Of a stretch of DNA of 11,081 nt, positions 1-6,898 are shown one piece after another. This stretch comes from Propionibacteriaceae bacterium (GTDB lineage Bacteria > Actinomycetota > Actinomycetes > Propionibacteriales > Propionibacteriaceae): contig JAIRVA010000154.1 in NCBI GenBank assembly GCA_031254155.1, positions 1-11,081 on the forward strand, read 5' to 3'. The position numbers and the translations under genes are program-made. Numbering within the stretch: the stretch's first letter is position 1; each line of letters starts with the position of its first letter. Below the pieces are notes generated by a model. The model saw nothing but the letters and a program-made list of their open reading frames with translations. It was not told the origin of the DNA and made no database searches.

Positions 1-658
1 CGGCGAGGTCGTGGGCGATGAACACGTACGCCAACCCCAACTCGGCCTGCAGCTTCTCCAGCAGGTTGACCACCTGGGCCTGCACCGACACGTCGAGGGC
101 GGACACCGGCTCGTCGCAGATCAGGACCTTCGGGTTGAGGGCGATCCCGCGGGCCACCCCGATCCGCTGGCGCTGGCCGCCGGAGAACTGGTGCGGGTAG
201 CGGTTGATGTGCTCGGGGTTGAGGCCCACGAGGTCCAGCAACTCCTGGACCTTCGCCCGCCGCGACCCCTTGGGCGCCACCTCCGGGTGGATGTCGAAGG
301 GCTCCCCCACGATGTCACCCACCGTCTTGCGCGGGTTGAGGGAGGTGTAGGGATCCTGGAACACGATCTGGATGTCGCGGCGGAGCTTCCGCATCGCCGC
401 CCCCTTCTGGGCGTACATGTCGACACCCTCGAAGATGACCGACCCCGAGGTCGGCTCCTCCAGACGGACGAGCAGCCGGCCGAGCGTGGACTTACCACAC
501 CCGGACTCCCCGACGATGCCGAGCGTCTCGCCGACGCGGAGTTCGAACGACACCCCGTCGACCGCCTGCACGTGGCCGGTCGTGTGCTGGATCACACCGG
601 TGCGGATCGGGTAATGCTTCACCAGGTCCCGGGCTTCGAGTATGACATCCCCGTTCAC
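1..658 (-). CDS. dppF: Peptide ABC transporter ATP-binding protein, DppF/OppF type (3' end outside window)
   Basis: This is the second ATPase of the peptide importer and hydrolyses ATP on the cytoplasmic face to drive uptake. About 219 N-terminal residues are visible; the rest lies beyond position 1. My translation shows Walker A GESGCGKST (about residues 50-58), a Q-loop in IVFQDPYTSLNPR, the signature SGGQRQRIGVARG, Walker B VLICDEP, the D-loop SALDVSVQAQ and the H-loop in FIAHDLA. The SLNPR and SALDVSVQAQ segments are typical of OppF/DppF rather than of other ABC ATPases. The start is GTG at 658-656. Its first four bases, GTGA, overlap the TGA stop of the upstream ATPase gene, and a perfect Shine-Dalgarno lies just before it. 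No ATG competes in this frame near the start. As the last visible gene of the operon it should pair with DppD as a heterodimer. Family assignment is very secure; substrate (di- versus oligopeptide) is not. Confidence 0.95.
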   Translation of the reverse strand, partial: MNGDVILEARDLVKHYPIRTGVIQHTTGHVQAVDGVSFELRVGETLGIVGESGCGKSTLGRLLVRLEEPTSGSVIFEGVDMYAQKGAAMRKLRRDIQIVFQDPYTSLNPRKTVGDIVGEPFDIHPEVAPKGSRRAKVQELLDLVGLNPEHINRYPHQFSGGQRQRIGVARGIALNPKVLICDEPVSALDVSVQAQVVNLLEKLQAELGLAYVFIAHDLA

Positions 659-1713
659 GACTGGTCACCTCCTACAGCAATCCGGGCCTCCGCCGTCACG
701 GCCGGGTCCTCCACGCGCCAGCAGGCGGCACGCCGTGGTACGCTGTCCGCCAGATCGGTGAGGTCCGGCGGTACGCCCTCCCGGCACTTGTCGATGGCGA
801 ACCGGCAGCGGGGGTTGAAGGGACAGCCCGCGGGCATCCGCAACAGGTTGGGCGGCAGCCCGCCGATCGCCGGGAGCGTCTCGCCCAGCTTGGAATCCAA
901 CCGGGGAACGGACTCGAGCAACCCGATGGTGTACGGGTGGCGCGGGTTGGCGTAGAGCGCGCCCACCGGGGCGGTCTCCATCAGGCGGCCGGCGTACATC
1001 ACGGCGATCCGGTCGGCGACGTTCGCCACCACCCCCAGGTCGTGGGTGATGAGGATGAGACCCATGCCGAACTCCTCCTGGAGTTCCTTCAGCAGGTCCA
1101 TGATCTGGGCCTGGACCGTGACATCGAGGGCGGTGGTGGGCTCGTCGGCGATCAGGATCCACGGGTCGAGCGCGATGGCCATCGCGATCATGATCCGCTG
1201 CCGCATACCGCCCGAGAACTGGTGCGGATAGGCCTTGTACCGCTCCTTGGCCCCGGGAATCCGGACCCGCTCCATGAGCCGGATGGCCTGCGCCATAGCG
1301 TCCGTCCGGTTCATGTCGCGGTGGATCCGGAACATCTCCGCGATCTGCCAGCCCACCGGGAAAACCGGGTTGAGAGCGGACAACGCATCCTGGAAGATCA
1401 TCGAGATCTTGGGACCGCGCATCGCCGCCCGCGCCTTGGGCTTCATCTTCAGCATGTCGGCACCCTGGAAGAGGACCTGCCCGCCCGTGATGTACCCCGG
1501 CGGGCTGTCCAGGATGCCCATGATTGCCTGGGCGGTGACAGACTTGCCCGAGCCGGACTCGCCGAGGATAGCCAAGGTCTCGCGCTCGTCAAGGTGGAAG
1601 CTGACGCCGTTGATCGCCTTCGCGACCCCGGCCCGCATCCGGAACTCGACGTGGAGGTCGCGGACATCGAGCAGGTGCTCGAAGGGGGGTTGGTTTTCGG
1701 AGATTGTCGTCAT
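655..1713 (-). CDS. dppD: Peptide ABC transporter ATP-binding protein, DppD/OppD type
   Basis: This complete 352-residue protein is the first ATPase of the importer. Visible motifs are Walker A GESGSGKS (51-58), Q-loop Q108 in MIFQDALSALNP, signature FSGGMRQR (166-173), Walker B ILIADEP (186-192), D-loop TALDVTVQAQ and H-loop H224. After the nucleotide-binding domain comes the C-terminal extension typical of oligopeptide ATPases, with the RHPYT and LLESVPRLD region (about 258-273). It also has four cysteines, C297, C303, C310 and C331, in the CPFNPRC-type pattern that in related transporters can hold an Fe-S cluster. Length is normal for OppD/DppD. ATG at 1713 follows a GAGG site, and the stop of the permease gene ends one base before it. 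The product should dimerise with DppF and contact the coupling helices of DppB and DppC. Confidence 0.96.
   Translation of the reverse strand: MTTISENQPPFEHLLDVRDLHVEFRMRAGVAKAINGVSFHLDERETLAILGESGSGKSVTAQAIMGILDSPPGYITGGQVLFQGADMLKMKPKARAAMRGPKISMIFQDALSALNPVFPVGWQIAEMFRIHRDMNRTDAMAQAIRLMERVRIPGAKERYKAYPHQFSGGMRQRIMIAMAIALDPWILIADEPTTALDVTVQAQIMDLLKELQEEFGMGLILITHDLGVVANVADRIAVMYAGRLMETAPVGALYANPRHPYTIGLLESVPRLDSKLGETLPAIGGLPPNLLRMPAGCPFNPRCRFAIDKCREGVPPDLTDLADSVPRRAACWRVEDPAVTAEARIAVGGDQS
665..673 (-). promoter_or_regulatory. Full-length Shine-Dalgarno site for the GTG start of dppF
   Basis: The minus strand reads AGGAGGTGA, a nine-base match to the expected anti-Shine-Dalgarno end of 16S rRNA. 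It ends six bases before the GTG at 658. It lies inside the last codons of dppD (the GGDQS end), so the coding sequence and the ribosome site share bases. Its strength offsets the weaker GTG start and decides the start choice. Confidence 0.85.
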
Positions 1714-1714
1714 G

Positions 1715-2620
1715 TCACCTCAGCTTCGGATCTAGCGCGTCGCGGACGACCTCGCCAAGGATGATGAACGCCAACACCGTGAGACACAGGGCGGCGGCAG
1801 GGAACAGAAGCATGTGCGGCGCGTTGCGGATGTACCCGATGCCGGAGGCCGCCGAAATGTCACGCCCCCACGACACGATCGTGCCGGGCAGGCCCACCCC
1901 GAGGAAGCTCAGCGTCGCCTCGGTGGCGATGTAACTCCCGAGGTCGATCGTGGACACGACGATCAAGGGGGTGAGGGCGTTGGGCACGATGTGCGAGGTG
2001 GTGACCCGGAACGGGTTGGCGCCGAGGGCACGGGCGGCCTGGACATACTCGTTCGGTTTGACCTGCATCACTGAGCCGCGCATGAGGCGGAAGGTGTTGG
2101 GCCAGCCGAACAGAACCAGGACCAGGACGATCTGGATCACGCAACGCCACAGGGGCGAGTTAGGCGACAACGGGACGACCGAACCCACGACGATGGCACC
2201 GAGCAACAGCGGGATCGAGAAGAAGATGTCCGCGATCCGGGAGAGGACAGCGTCGACGGCGCCGCCGAGGTACCCGGCCAGCGTCCCGAGCAGGCCGCCG
2301 AGCAGGGCCGCCGCCAGCGCCGTGAAGATGCCGACCAGGATCGACGCGCGGGCGCCATAGACCGTCCGGGCGAAGATGTCGCAGCCCTGGAAGTCGTAGC
2401 CGAAGATGGCGCCCGCACTCGGGAGTTGCCGCGAGAAGGCCAGGTCACACGACCGGGGATCCTTCGTCGTGAACAACTCCGGGGCGATGGCCATAGCGAC
2501 GAACAGGACGACGAGGACGGCGGCGACCCAGAACAGTGGCCGACGACGCATGACATCCCAGGCGTCCGCGCCGAGGGAGCGGGGCCGCTCGGCCGCGGTG
2601 GTGGTGACAATCTCACTCAT
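1715..2620 (-). CDS. dppC: Peptide ABC transporter permease, DppC/OppC type
   Basis: A 301-residue inner-membrane permease. A cytoplasmic N-terminus leads into a first membrane helix (about 30-47). An outward loop with the family-typical FGYD segment (73-76) follows, then five further hydrophobic stretches (about 92-118, 132-150, 160-178, 215-235, 268-290). The EAA-type coupling motif, starting EYVQAARALGANPFRV and ending in HIVPN (191-214), contacts the ATPases. The C-terminus LDPKLR is also typical. The outer loop carries C58 and C80. C80 lies in FQGCD, where the usual family sequence, as I recall it, is close to LGRD with arginine in place of cysteine. ATG at 2620 overlaps the stop of dppB by eight bases, and a GAGG lies just upstream, so translational coupling is likely. 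It should form the channel together with DppB. Confidence 0.95.
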   Translation of the reverse strand: MSEIVTTTAAERPRSLGADAWDVMRRRPLFWVAAVLVVLFVAMAIAPELFTTKDPRSCDLAFSRQLPSAGAIFGYDFQGCDIFARTVYGARASILVGIFTALAAALLGGLLGTLAGYLGGAVDAVLSRIADIFFSIPLLLGAIVVGSVVPLSPNSPLWRCVIQIVLVLVLFGWPNTFRLMRGSVMQVKPNEYVQAARALGANPFRVTTSHIVPNALTPLIVVSTIDLGSYIATEATLSFLGVGLPGTIVSWGRDISAASGIGYIRNAPHMLLFPAAALCLTVLAFIILGEVVRDALDPKLR

Positions 2621-3536
2621 GGCGCAACCTCGGATCCAGCAGTCCGTACAACAAGTCGACGAGCAGGGTCATCACCATGTAGATCACGACGATCACGACC
2701 ACCGCGCCCACCAGCGTCGTCCCGTCACGTTGGGAGATGGAGCGGTAGATCAAGGACCCCACGCCGTTGATGTTGAAGATCCGCTCCGTCACGATGGCAC
2801 CGCCGAGCAGGGCGCCGAAGGAGGCGCCGATGTAGGTGATGCTCGGCAGCAGCGAGTTGCGCAGGGCGTGGAGGCCGATCGCCCGCGCCGGCTGCATGCC
2901 CTTCGCGTAGGCGGTCCGCACGTAGTCGGCCCGCAGGTTCTCGACCAGGTTCGTCCGGGTCAGCCGGGCCACGTACGCCACGTACAGCGACCCGAGCACC
3001 AGGCCGGGTAACAGTAACTGGCCCCACGTGCCGTCGCCGGCCGTGACCGGGAACCACTTCAGCTTGATCCCGAACACCATCTGGGCGAGCGAGCCCAGGA
3101 CGAACACCGGGATCGCGATGACGACCAGGGTGGAGATGGTGACCAGCGAGTCGATGAACCGGCCCCGGCGGATACCGGCCAGAATCCCGGCGCCGATCCC
3201 GATGAGGATCTCCGCGACGATGGCGATGACCGCGAGTTTGAGTGTGGTGGGATAGCGGATGGCCAGCTCATGGATGACGGTGTTGCCGTAATAGTTCGTG
3301 CCCAGATCGCCCGTCAGCAGCCGGCCCATGTAGATGCCGTACTGGACGAGGAACGGCTTGTCGAGTCCGTAATGGCTGCGGAACCACTCGACGTACGACG
3401 CTGGACAAGGGCGTTCCCCGCACCGCCCGGCTGTCGGGTCACCCGGGAGAGCAAAACTCAGGTAAAAAATGATGAGAGTCGCACCCAGGAACGTCGGGAT
3501 CATCATCAGCAGCCGTCGGACGACGTACTTGCCCAT
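2613..3536 (-). CDS. dppB: Peptide ABC transporter permease, DppB/OppB type
   Basis: A 307-residue permease that forms the membrane channel with DppC. The opening MGKYVVRRLLMMIPTFLG and first helix (about 8-30), then ALPGDP (29-34), are the classic N-terminal signature of this family. A large outer loop, including HYGLDKPFLVQY (55-66) and GDLGTNY, is followed by membrane stretches near 100-120, 132-155, 172-192, 232-250 and 275-298. The EAA coupling motif runs from YVRTAYAKGMQ (205-215) to LRN (225-227). The ending LLDPRLRHE is standard. I chose ATG at 3536 because a good AGAGGG site sits seven bases upstream and the known N-terminal motif starts there. An extension to 3584 would add 16 residues unlike the family. 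C39 and C44 in the outer loop may form a disulfide. Confidence 0.95.
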   Translation of the reverse strand: MGKYVVRRLLMMIPTFLGATLIIFYLSFALPGDPTAGRCGERPCPASYVEWFRSHYGLDKPFLVQYGIYMGRLLTGDLGTNYYGNTVIHELAIRYPTTLKLAVIAIVAEILIGIGAGILAGIRRGRFIDSLVTISTLVVIAIPVFVLGSLAQMVFGIKLKWFPVTAGDGTWGQLLLPGLVLGSLYVAYVARLTRTNLVENLRADYVRTAYAKGMQPARAIGLHALRNSLLPSITYIGASFGALLGGAIVTERIFNINGVGSLIYRSISQRDGTTLVGAVVVIVVIYMVMTLLVDLLYGLLDPRLRHE

Positions 3537-3573
3537 GCTCAACCCTCTTCTACCGGTATTTGTTCGTGCACAG

Positions 3574-3579
3574 TCTATA
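3574..3579 (-). promoter_or_regulatory. Possible weak internal -10 box (TATAGA) ahead of dppB
   Basis: Minus-strand TATAGA lies about 38 bases before the dppB start, downstream of the hairpin at 3617-3647. I see no convincing -35 at 16-18 bases upstream, so at best this is a minor internal start for the permease and ATPase genes. Chance occurrence is quite possible. Confidence 0.15.
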
Positions 3580-3616
3580 GCCAATTGACGGCGACCGCCG
3601 CCTCATGACATGGAAA

Positions 3617-3647
3617 GGCGGTGGCCCAGTCTAGCTGGACCACCGCC
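3617..3647 (-). terminator. Intercistronic hairpin between dppA and dppB (attenuator or mRNA 3' stabiliser)
   Basis: The sequence forms a stem of 13-base arms. GGCGGTGG (3617-3624) pairs with CCACCGCC (3640-3647), then one mismatch, then CCAG (3626-3629) pairs with CTGG (3635-3638), closed by a five-base loop. It begins 19 bases after the dppA stop. On the minus strand it is followed only by TTTCC, so it lacks the long U tract of a full intrinsic terminator. Known binding-protein operons place such structures here to cause partial termination or to protect the binding-protein mRNA from 3' exonucleases, giving excess binding protein. That role is inferred here. Confidence 0.6.
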
Positions 3648-3665
3648 CCACCGCAATCAGGGAAC

Positions 3666-5330
3666 TTAGTTCATCACCACCGAACCGAAGTCGAAGGTCG
3701 AGAACGGGGTCATCTTGACCGACTTGATCTTGCTGGAGAAGCCGAACTGGCTCTGCTGGTACCACAGCGGCATCGACGGCATGTCCTTGTCGAGGAGGGC
3801 CTCCGCCTGCTGGTACAGCTTGTTGGCCGCGTCATTGGTCGTCGCCGCCGCCGCATCGACCAGTAGCTGGTCGAACGCCGGGTTGGAGTAGTCGCCGTCG
3901 TTGCTGGACGCGCCGGTGGCGTAGATCGGGGCCAGGAAGTTCTCGATGGACGGATAGTCCATCTGCCAGCCACCGCGGTACATCCCGGTCAGGTCGGCGT
4001 CGCGCTTCGTGATCTTGTTGCGCAGCGTCTTGAAGTCCGGCGTCGTCTGGACGGCGCACTCCATGCCGAGGTTGTTCTTCAACTGGTTGCAGACCGCCTG
4101 GGCCCACGCGTCGTGGCCACCGTCGCCGTTCACCCAGATCAGGAACGTGCCTTTGTAACCGCCGGCCGCGTCGTAGAGCTGCTTCGCCTTGGCGGCGTCA
4201 AAAACGCAGTTCGTGCACTGGTCGGCCTTATAGCCGTCCGCCACGGGGCTGACCCAGCCGGTCGCGGGGGTACGGGCGTTGTTGAAGACCGCCTTGGTGA
4301 CCTGGGCCCGGTCCCACCCGAGCGAGATGGCCTGGCGCAGGCTCGTGTTCTTGAGCTGCGCGTCGACGGCCGAGTAGGTCAGAACCTGGATGACGCCGGT
4401 ATCCTTCGTCCCCCAGCGGTTAGTGCCATCCGAGTTGACCAAGTCCGTCTTCCACGCGTCGCCGACCAACTGGTCCGACGGGATGACATCGGTCAGGTCG
4501 AGGTTGTTGGCCACGACGTCGTTGTACGCCGCGCTCGTGTCGTTGTAGATCTTGAAGGTGACCTTGTCGACCGAGCCGGGGAACTTGCCCGAGTAGCCCG
4601 CGAACTTCTGGAGCACCATCTGCGTGTCGTCGTTCTTGACGATCTGGTACGGGCCGGCCGCGATCGGCAGCTTGGCGAAGTTGGCCTTGCCCTCCGACGT
4701 GTCGGCGAAGAACGCGTCGGGCTGCGGCGCGAAGGCCGTGTAGCCGAGGCGGACCACCAGGTTGGAGGTCGGCGAGGTGGTGGTGATCGTGAAGGTGAGG
4801 TCGTCGACCACCGCGAGCCCGCTCATCGTGTCGGCCGTGTTGCAGCCGTCACCGCTCGGGTCGGTGAAACCCGCGATCGGGGCGAAGAAGTACGAGTTGA
4901 GCTGAGCGCTGCTGCAGGCCGCCCCCCAGTTCCAGGCGTCGACGAAGTTCTTCGCCTTGACCTGGGTGCCGTCCTGGAACATGTAGCCGTCATTCAGCTT
5001 GACGGTCCAGTGGACGGAGTCGGTGGTGTCGATCGAGGCGGCCACATCGAGTTCCGGGGCCGCGTCGTCGGGGGTGTAGTGGACGAGCTTGGCCTCGCTG
5101 GCGTCGAGCACGTTGCCGCCGCACACCTCCGAGGTGTTGGGCGGGAGCAGGCTGTTCTGCGGCGTGCAGCCGCGAACCGTGATCTCCCCGCCGGAGGTCA
5201 CCGAGTTGCCGGTCGACGCCGCAGAGTTTGTTGGCGTGGTGGTGTTGTCGCCAGACCCGCAGCTGGCGACGCTCATGAGCAAGAGCGCTGACACGGCGGC
5301 TGCCGCAAGAGCGCGTGGACGAGTGAGCAT
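3666..5330 (-). CDS. dppA: Peptide-binding lipoprotein of ABC importer (SBP family 5, DppA/OppA-like)
   Basis: A 554-residue extracytoplasmic binding protein that captures peptides and delivers them to DppBC. The N-terminus has a positively charged start (R4, R6), a hydrophobic core (A7-M19) and the lipobox VASC, so C24 is the predicted lipid-anchored residue. A low-complexity Thr/Ser/Asn linker follows (about 25-50). Family 5 hallmarks are VHWTVKLNDGYMFQDGT (106-122), AGPYQI near 225-230, LRQAISLGWDR (331-341) and GGWQMDYPSIENFL (453-466). Length is within the usual 500-600. ATG at 5330 is preceded by GGAG at eight bases and gives a proper signal peptide. Upstream ATG codons at 5348 and 5441 lack such a site and would bury the signal. 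Eight mature cysteines occur as four close pairs (55/70, 139/163, 372/375, 414/425). The exact ligand is unknown; dipeptides, oligopeptides or another family 5 ligand such as nickel or opines cannot be told apart, though the operon with two ATPases favours peptides. Confidence 0.93.
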   Translation of the reverse strand: MLTRPRALAAAAVSALLLMSVASCGSGDNTTTPTNSAASTGNSVTSGGEITVRGCTPQNSLLPPNTSEVCGGNVLDASEAKLVHYTPDDAAPELDVAASIDTTDSVHWTVKLNDGYMFQDGTQVKAKNFVDAWNWGAACSSAQLNSYFFAPIAGFTDPSGDGCNTADTMSGLAVVDDLTFTITTTSPTSNLVVRLGYTAFAPQPDAFFADTSEGKANFAKLPIAAGPYQIVKNDDTQMVLQKFAGYSGKFPGSVDKVTFKIYNDTSAAYNDVVANNLDLTDVIPSDQLVGDAWKTDLVNSDGTNRWGTKDTGVIQVLTYSAVDAQLKNTSLRQAISLGWDRAQVTKAVFNNARTPATGWVSPVADGYKADQCTNCVFDAAKAKQLYDAAGGYKGTFLIWVNGDGGHDAWAQAVCNQLKNNLGMECAVQTTPDFKTLRNKITKRDADLTGMYRGGWQMDYPSIENFLAPIYATGASSNDGDYSNPAFDQLLVDAAAATTNDAANKLYQQAEALLDKDMPSMPLWYQQSQFGFSSKIKSVKMTPFSTFDFGSVVMN

Positions 5331-5366
5331 TGTCGATACTCCATTCATTTGTGGATTAATTGACTC

Positions 5367-5395
5367 ATTGTGCCACAAGTCCTTCCGCTTGCCAA
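5367..5395 (-). promoter_or_regulatory. Probable promoter of the dpp operon
   Basis: On the minus strand TTGGCA (5390-5395, five of six matches to TTGACA) is separated by exactly 17 bases from CACAAT (5367-5372, four of six matches to TATAAT). Transcription would begin near 5360, leaving a leader of about 30 bases that contains the GGAG ribosome site. The region is visibly richer in A/T than the flanking genes. The -10 is imperfect, which suits a regulated promoter. Confidence 0.5.
5368..5378. promoter_or_regulatory. Perfect inverted repeat TTGTG-C-CACAA over the -10 box (candidate operator)
   Basis: An 11-base perfect palindrome around a central base covers five of the six positions of the proposed -10 box of dppA. 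A protein bound here would block RNA polymerase. I do not recognise the regulator. Confidence 0.45.
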
Positions 5396-5432
5396 AGCCC
5401 GATTGAGAAGCTTTGGCACAACTGTGGCCAAA
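5390..5432. promoter_or_regulatory. Nested TGCCAAAGC / TTTGGC inverted repeats upstream of dppA (candidate operators)
   Basis: TGCCAAAGC (5390-5398) is repeated in perfect inverted form as GCTTTGGCA (5410-5418), 11 bases apart. The second arm also begins another inverted pair, TTTGGC (5412-5417) with GCCAAA (5427-5432), nine bases apart. The first arm contains the proposed -35 box. Spacing between repeat centres is close to one to two helical turns, as expected for a protein bound to several sites. An RNA hairpin of the first pair is possible, but with no U tract it is a poor terminator for pntB. Confidence 0.4.
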
Positions 5433-5490
5433 CCGAAACACGACCGTAATGAAGCTAGCGCATTAATCGTAGTCAGACGGGGTACGCCGC

Positions 5491-6897
5491 TCACAGGGCC
5501 TTGATGATGTCCTCCACCCGCTCCTTGGCGTCGCCGAACAGCATCAAGGTGTTGTCCTTGAAGAACAGCGGGTTCTGAACGCCCGCGTACCCCGTGTTCA
5601 TGCTCCGCTTGAAGACCACGACCGTACCCGCCTTCCAGACCTCGAGGACGGGCATCCCGGCAATCGGGCTCGTGGGATCGTCCTGGGCCGCCGGGTTGAC
5701 CGTGTCGTTGGCACCGATCACCAGGACCACGTCCGTATTCGGGAAGTCGTCGTTGATCTCGTCCATTTCGAGCACGATGTCGTACGGTACCTTCGCCTCG
5801 GCCAGCAGGACGTTCATGTGGCCCGGCAGACGCCCGGCGACCGGGTGGATGCCGAAGCGGACCGTGACGCCCGTGGCGCGCAGCTTGGCCGTCAGATCGG
5901 CCACCGCCGCCTGCGCCTGCGCCACCGCCATCCCGTACCCCGGCGTGATGATCACCGAACCGGCGCTCTTCAGCATCGCGGCGACCTCGGGCGCCGTCGT
6001 CTCGTGGTGCTCGCCGTAGTCCTTCTCCTCGCCGGTGACCTGGCCGTCCGAGCCGAACCCGCCCGCGATGACGGAGATGAACGACCGGTTCATGGCCTTG
6101 CACATGATGTACGAGAGGTAGGCGCCGGAGGAGCCCACCAGCGCACCCGTGATGATGAGCAAGTCGTTGTTGAGGGTGAAGCCGGCGGCGGCCGCCGCCC
6201 AGCCGGAGTACGAGTTCAGCATCGACACGACGACCGGCATGTCGCCGCCACCGATGGATGTCACCAGGTGGACGCCGAGCGCCAGCGACACGGCCGTCAT
6301 CACGATGAGCTGCCAGAGGTGCGGGTCGATGACGAACCAGACGGTCAGACCGATGATCACCACGACGGCACCCAGGTTGATCGCGTTGTGGTGCGGCAGC
6401 ATCAGCGGCTTGGACTTCATCTTGGCCGACAGCTTGAGGTAGGCGATGATCGACCCGGTGAACGTCACGGCGCCGATGAAGACGCCGACGAACAGCTCGC
6501 CTCGGTGCAGTCCGGCCGAATCGGTCGCCATGGGCTCGAAGTACGCGTTCCAGCCGACCAGGACCGCCGTCAGGCCGACGAACGAGTGCAACAGGGCGAT
6601 GAGCTGGGGCATCCCGGTCATCTCGACGCGGACGGCCATGGTGACGCCGACCCCGGCGCCGATCACCATCGCGATGAGGATGGCCGCGATCGCCCAGTTC
6701 GGGCCGCCCGTCGTCGGCGTGGCCCCCGTGGTCGCGAGCACCGTACCCAGAATGGTGAAGACGAGGGCGAAGCCCATGCCGACCATGCCGAAGATGTTGC
6801 CGCGCTTCGCGGTCTCGTGCTTGGAGAGGCCCGCGAGCGCGAGGATGAAACAGAGGCCCGCGAAGATGTACGAACCGGTGACAAGTGTGATAGACAT
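5491..6897 (-). CDS. pntB: Proton-translocating NAD(P) transhydrogenase, beta subunit
   Basis: A 468-residue inner-membrane subunit that binds NADP(H) and, with PntA, couples proton entry to hydride transfer from NADH to NADP+. Residues 1-280 hold the membrane domain, rich in helices. It includes H104 in LLHSFVG, and D219 and N228 in GGDMPVVVSMLNSYSGW, which match the E. coli proton-channel residues His91, Asp213 and Asn222. A hinge (about 281-302) leads to soluble domain III with ITPGYGMAVAQAQ (317-329), GIHPVAGRLPGHMNVLLAEA (349-368), VLVIGANDTVNPAAQ (391-405), and KRSMNTGYAGVQNPLF (430-445) for NADPH binding. Length compares with 462 in E. coli. ATG at 6897 follows AGGAAGG by six bases and starts one base after the pntA stop, so the pair is co-translated. 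A longer frame to 6948 is only read-through of pntA in another phase. Confidence 0.97.
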   Translation of the reverse strand: MSITLVTGSYIFAGLCFILALAGLSKHETAKRGNIFGMVGMGFALVFTILGTVLATTGATPTTGGPNWAIAAILIAMVIGAGVGVTMAVRVEMTGMPQLIALLHSFVGLTAVLVGWNAYFEPMATDSAGLHRGELFVGVFIGAVTFTGSIIAYLKLSAKMKSKPLMLPHHNAINLGAVVVIIGLTVWFVIDPHLWQLIVMTAVSLALGVHLVTSIGGGDMPVVVSMLNSYSGWAAAAAGFTLNNDLLIITGALVGSSGAYLSYIMCKAMNRSFISVIAGGFGSDGQVTGEEKDYGEHHETTAPEVAAMLKSAGSVIITPGYGMAVAQAQAAVADLTAKLRATGVTVRFGIHPVAGRLPGHMNVLLAEAKVPYDIVLEMDEINDDFPNTDVVLVIGANDTVNPAAQDDPTSPIAGMPVLEVWKAGTVVVFKRSMNTGYAGVQNPLFFKDNTLMLFGDAKERVEDIIKAL

Positions 6898-6898
6898 C

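Noticed and set aside
2613..2620. Frameshift between dppB and dppC because the genes overlap
   Set aside because: Both proteins are complete with correct family ends and starts; the eight-base ATGAGTGA overlap is ordinary translational coupling.
4113..5291. Plus-strand open frame (392 codons) opposite the binding lipoprotein
   Set aside because: It is Val/Arg/Gly-rich, without signal, motif or ribosome site, and antisense to a well-supported lipoprotein.
5390..5418. Intrinsic terminator of pntB
   Set aside because: The stem is perfect (9 bp), but the loop is 11 bases, the stem is not very GC-rich, and no U tract follows on the minus strand. An operator role fits the position over the -35 better.
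5331..5441. Longer N-terminus for the binding lipoprotein (start at 5441 or 5348)
   Set aside because: It would place about 37 or 6 residues before the signal peptide, lacks a Shine-Dalgarno site, and in the long form would cover the promoter and repeats.
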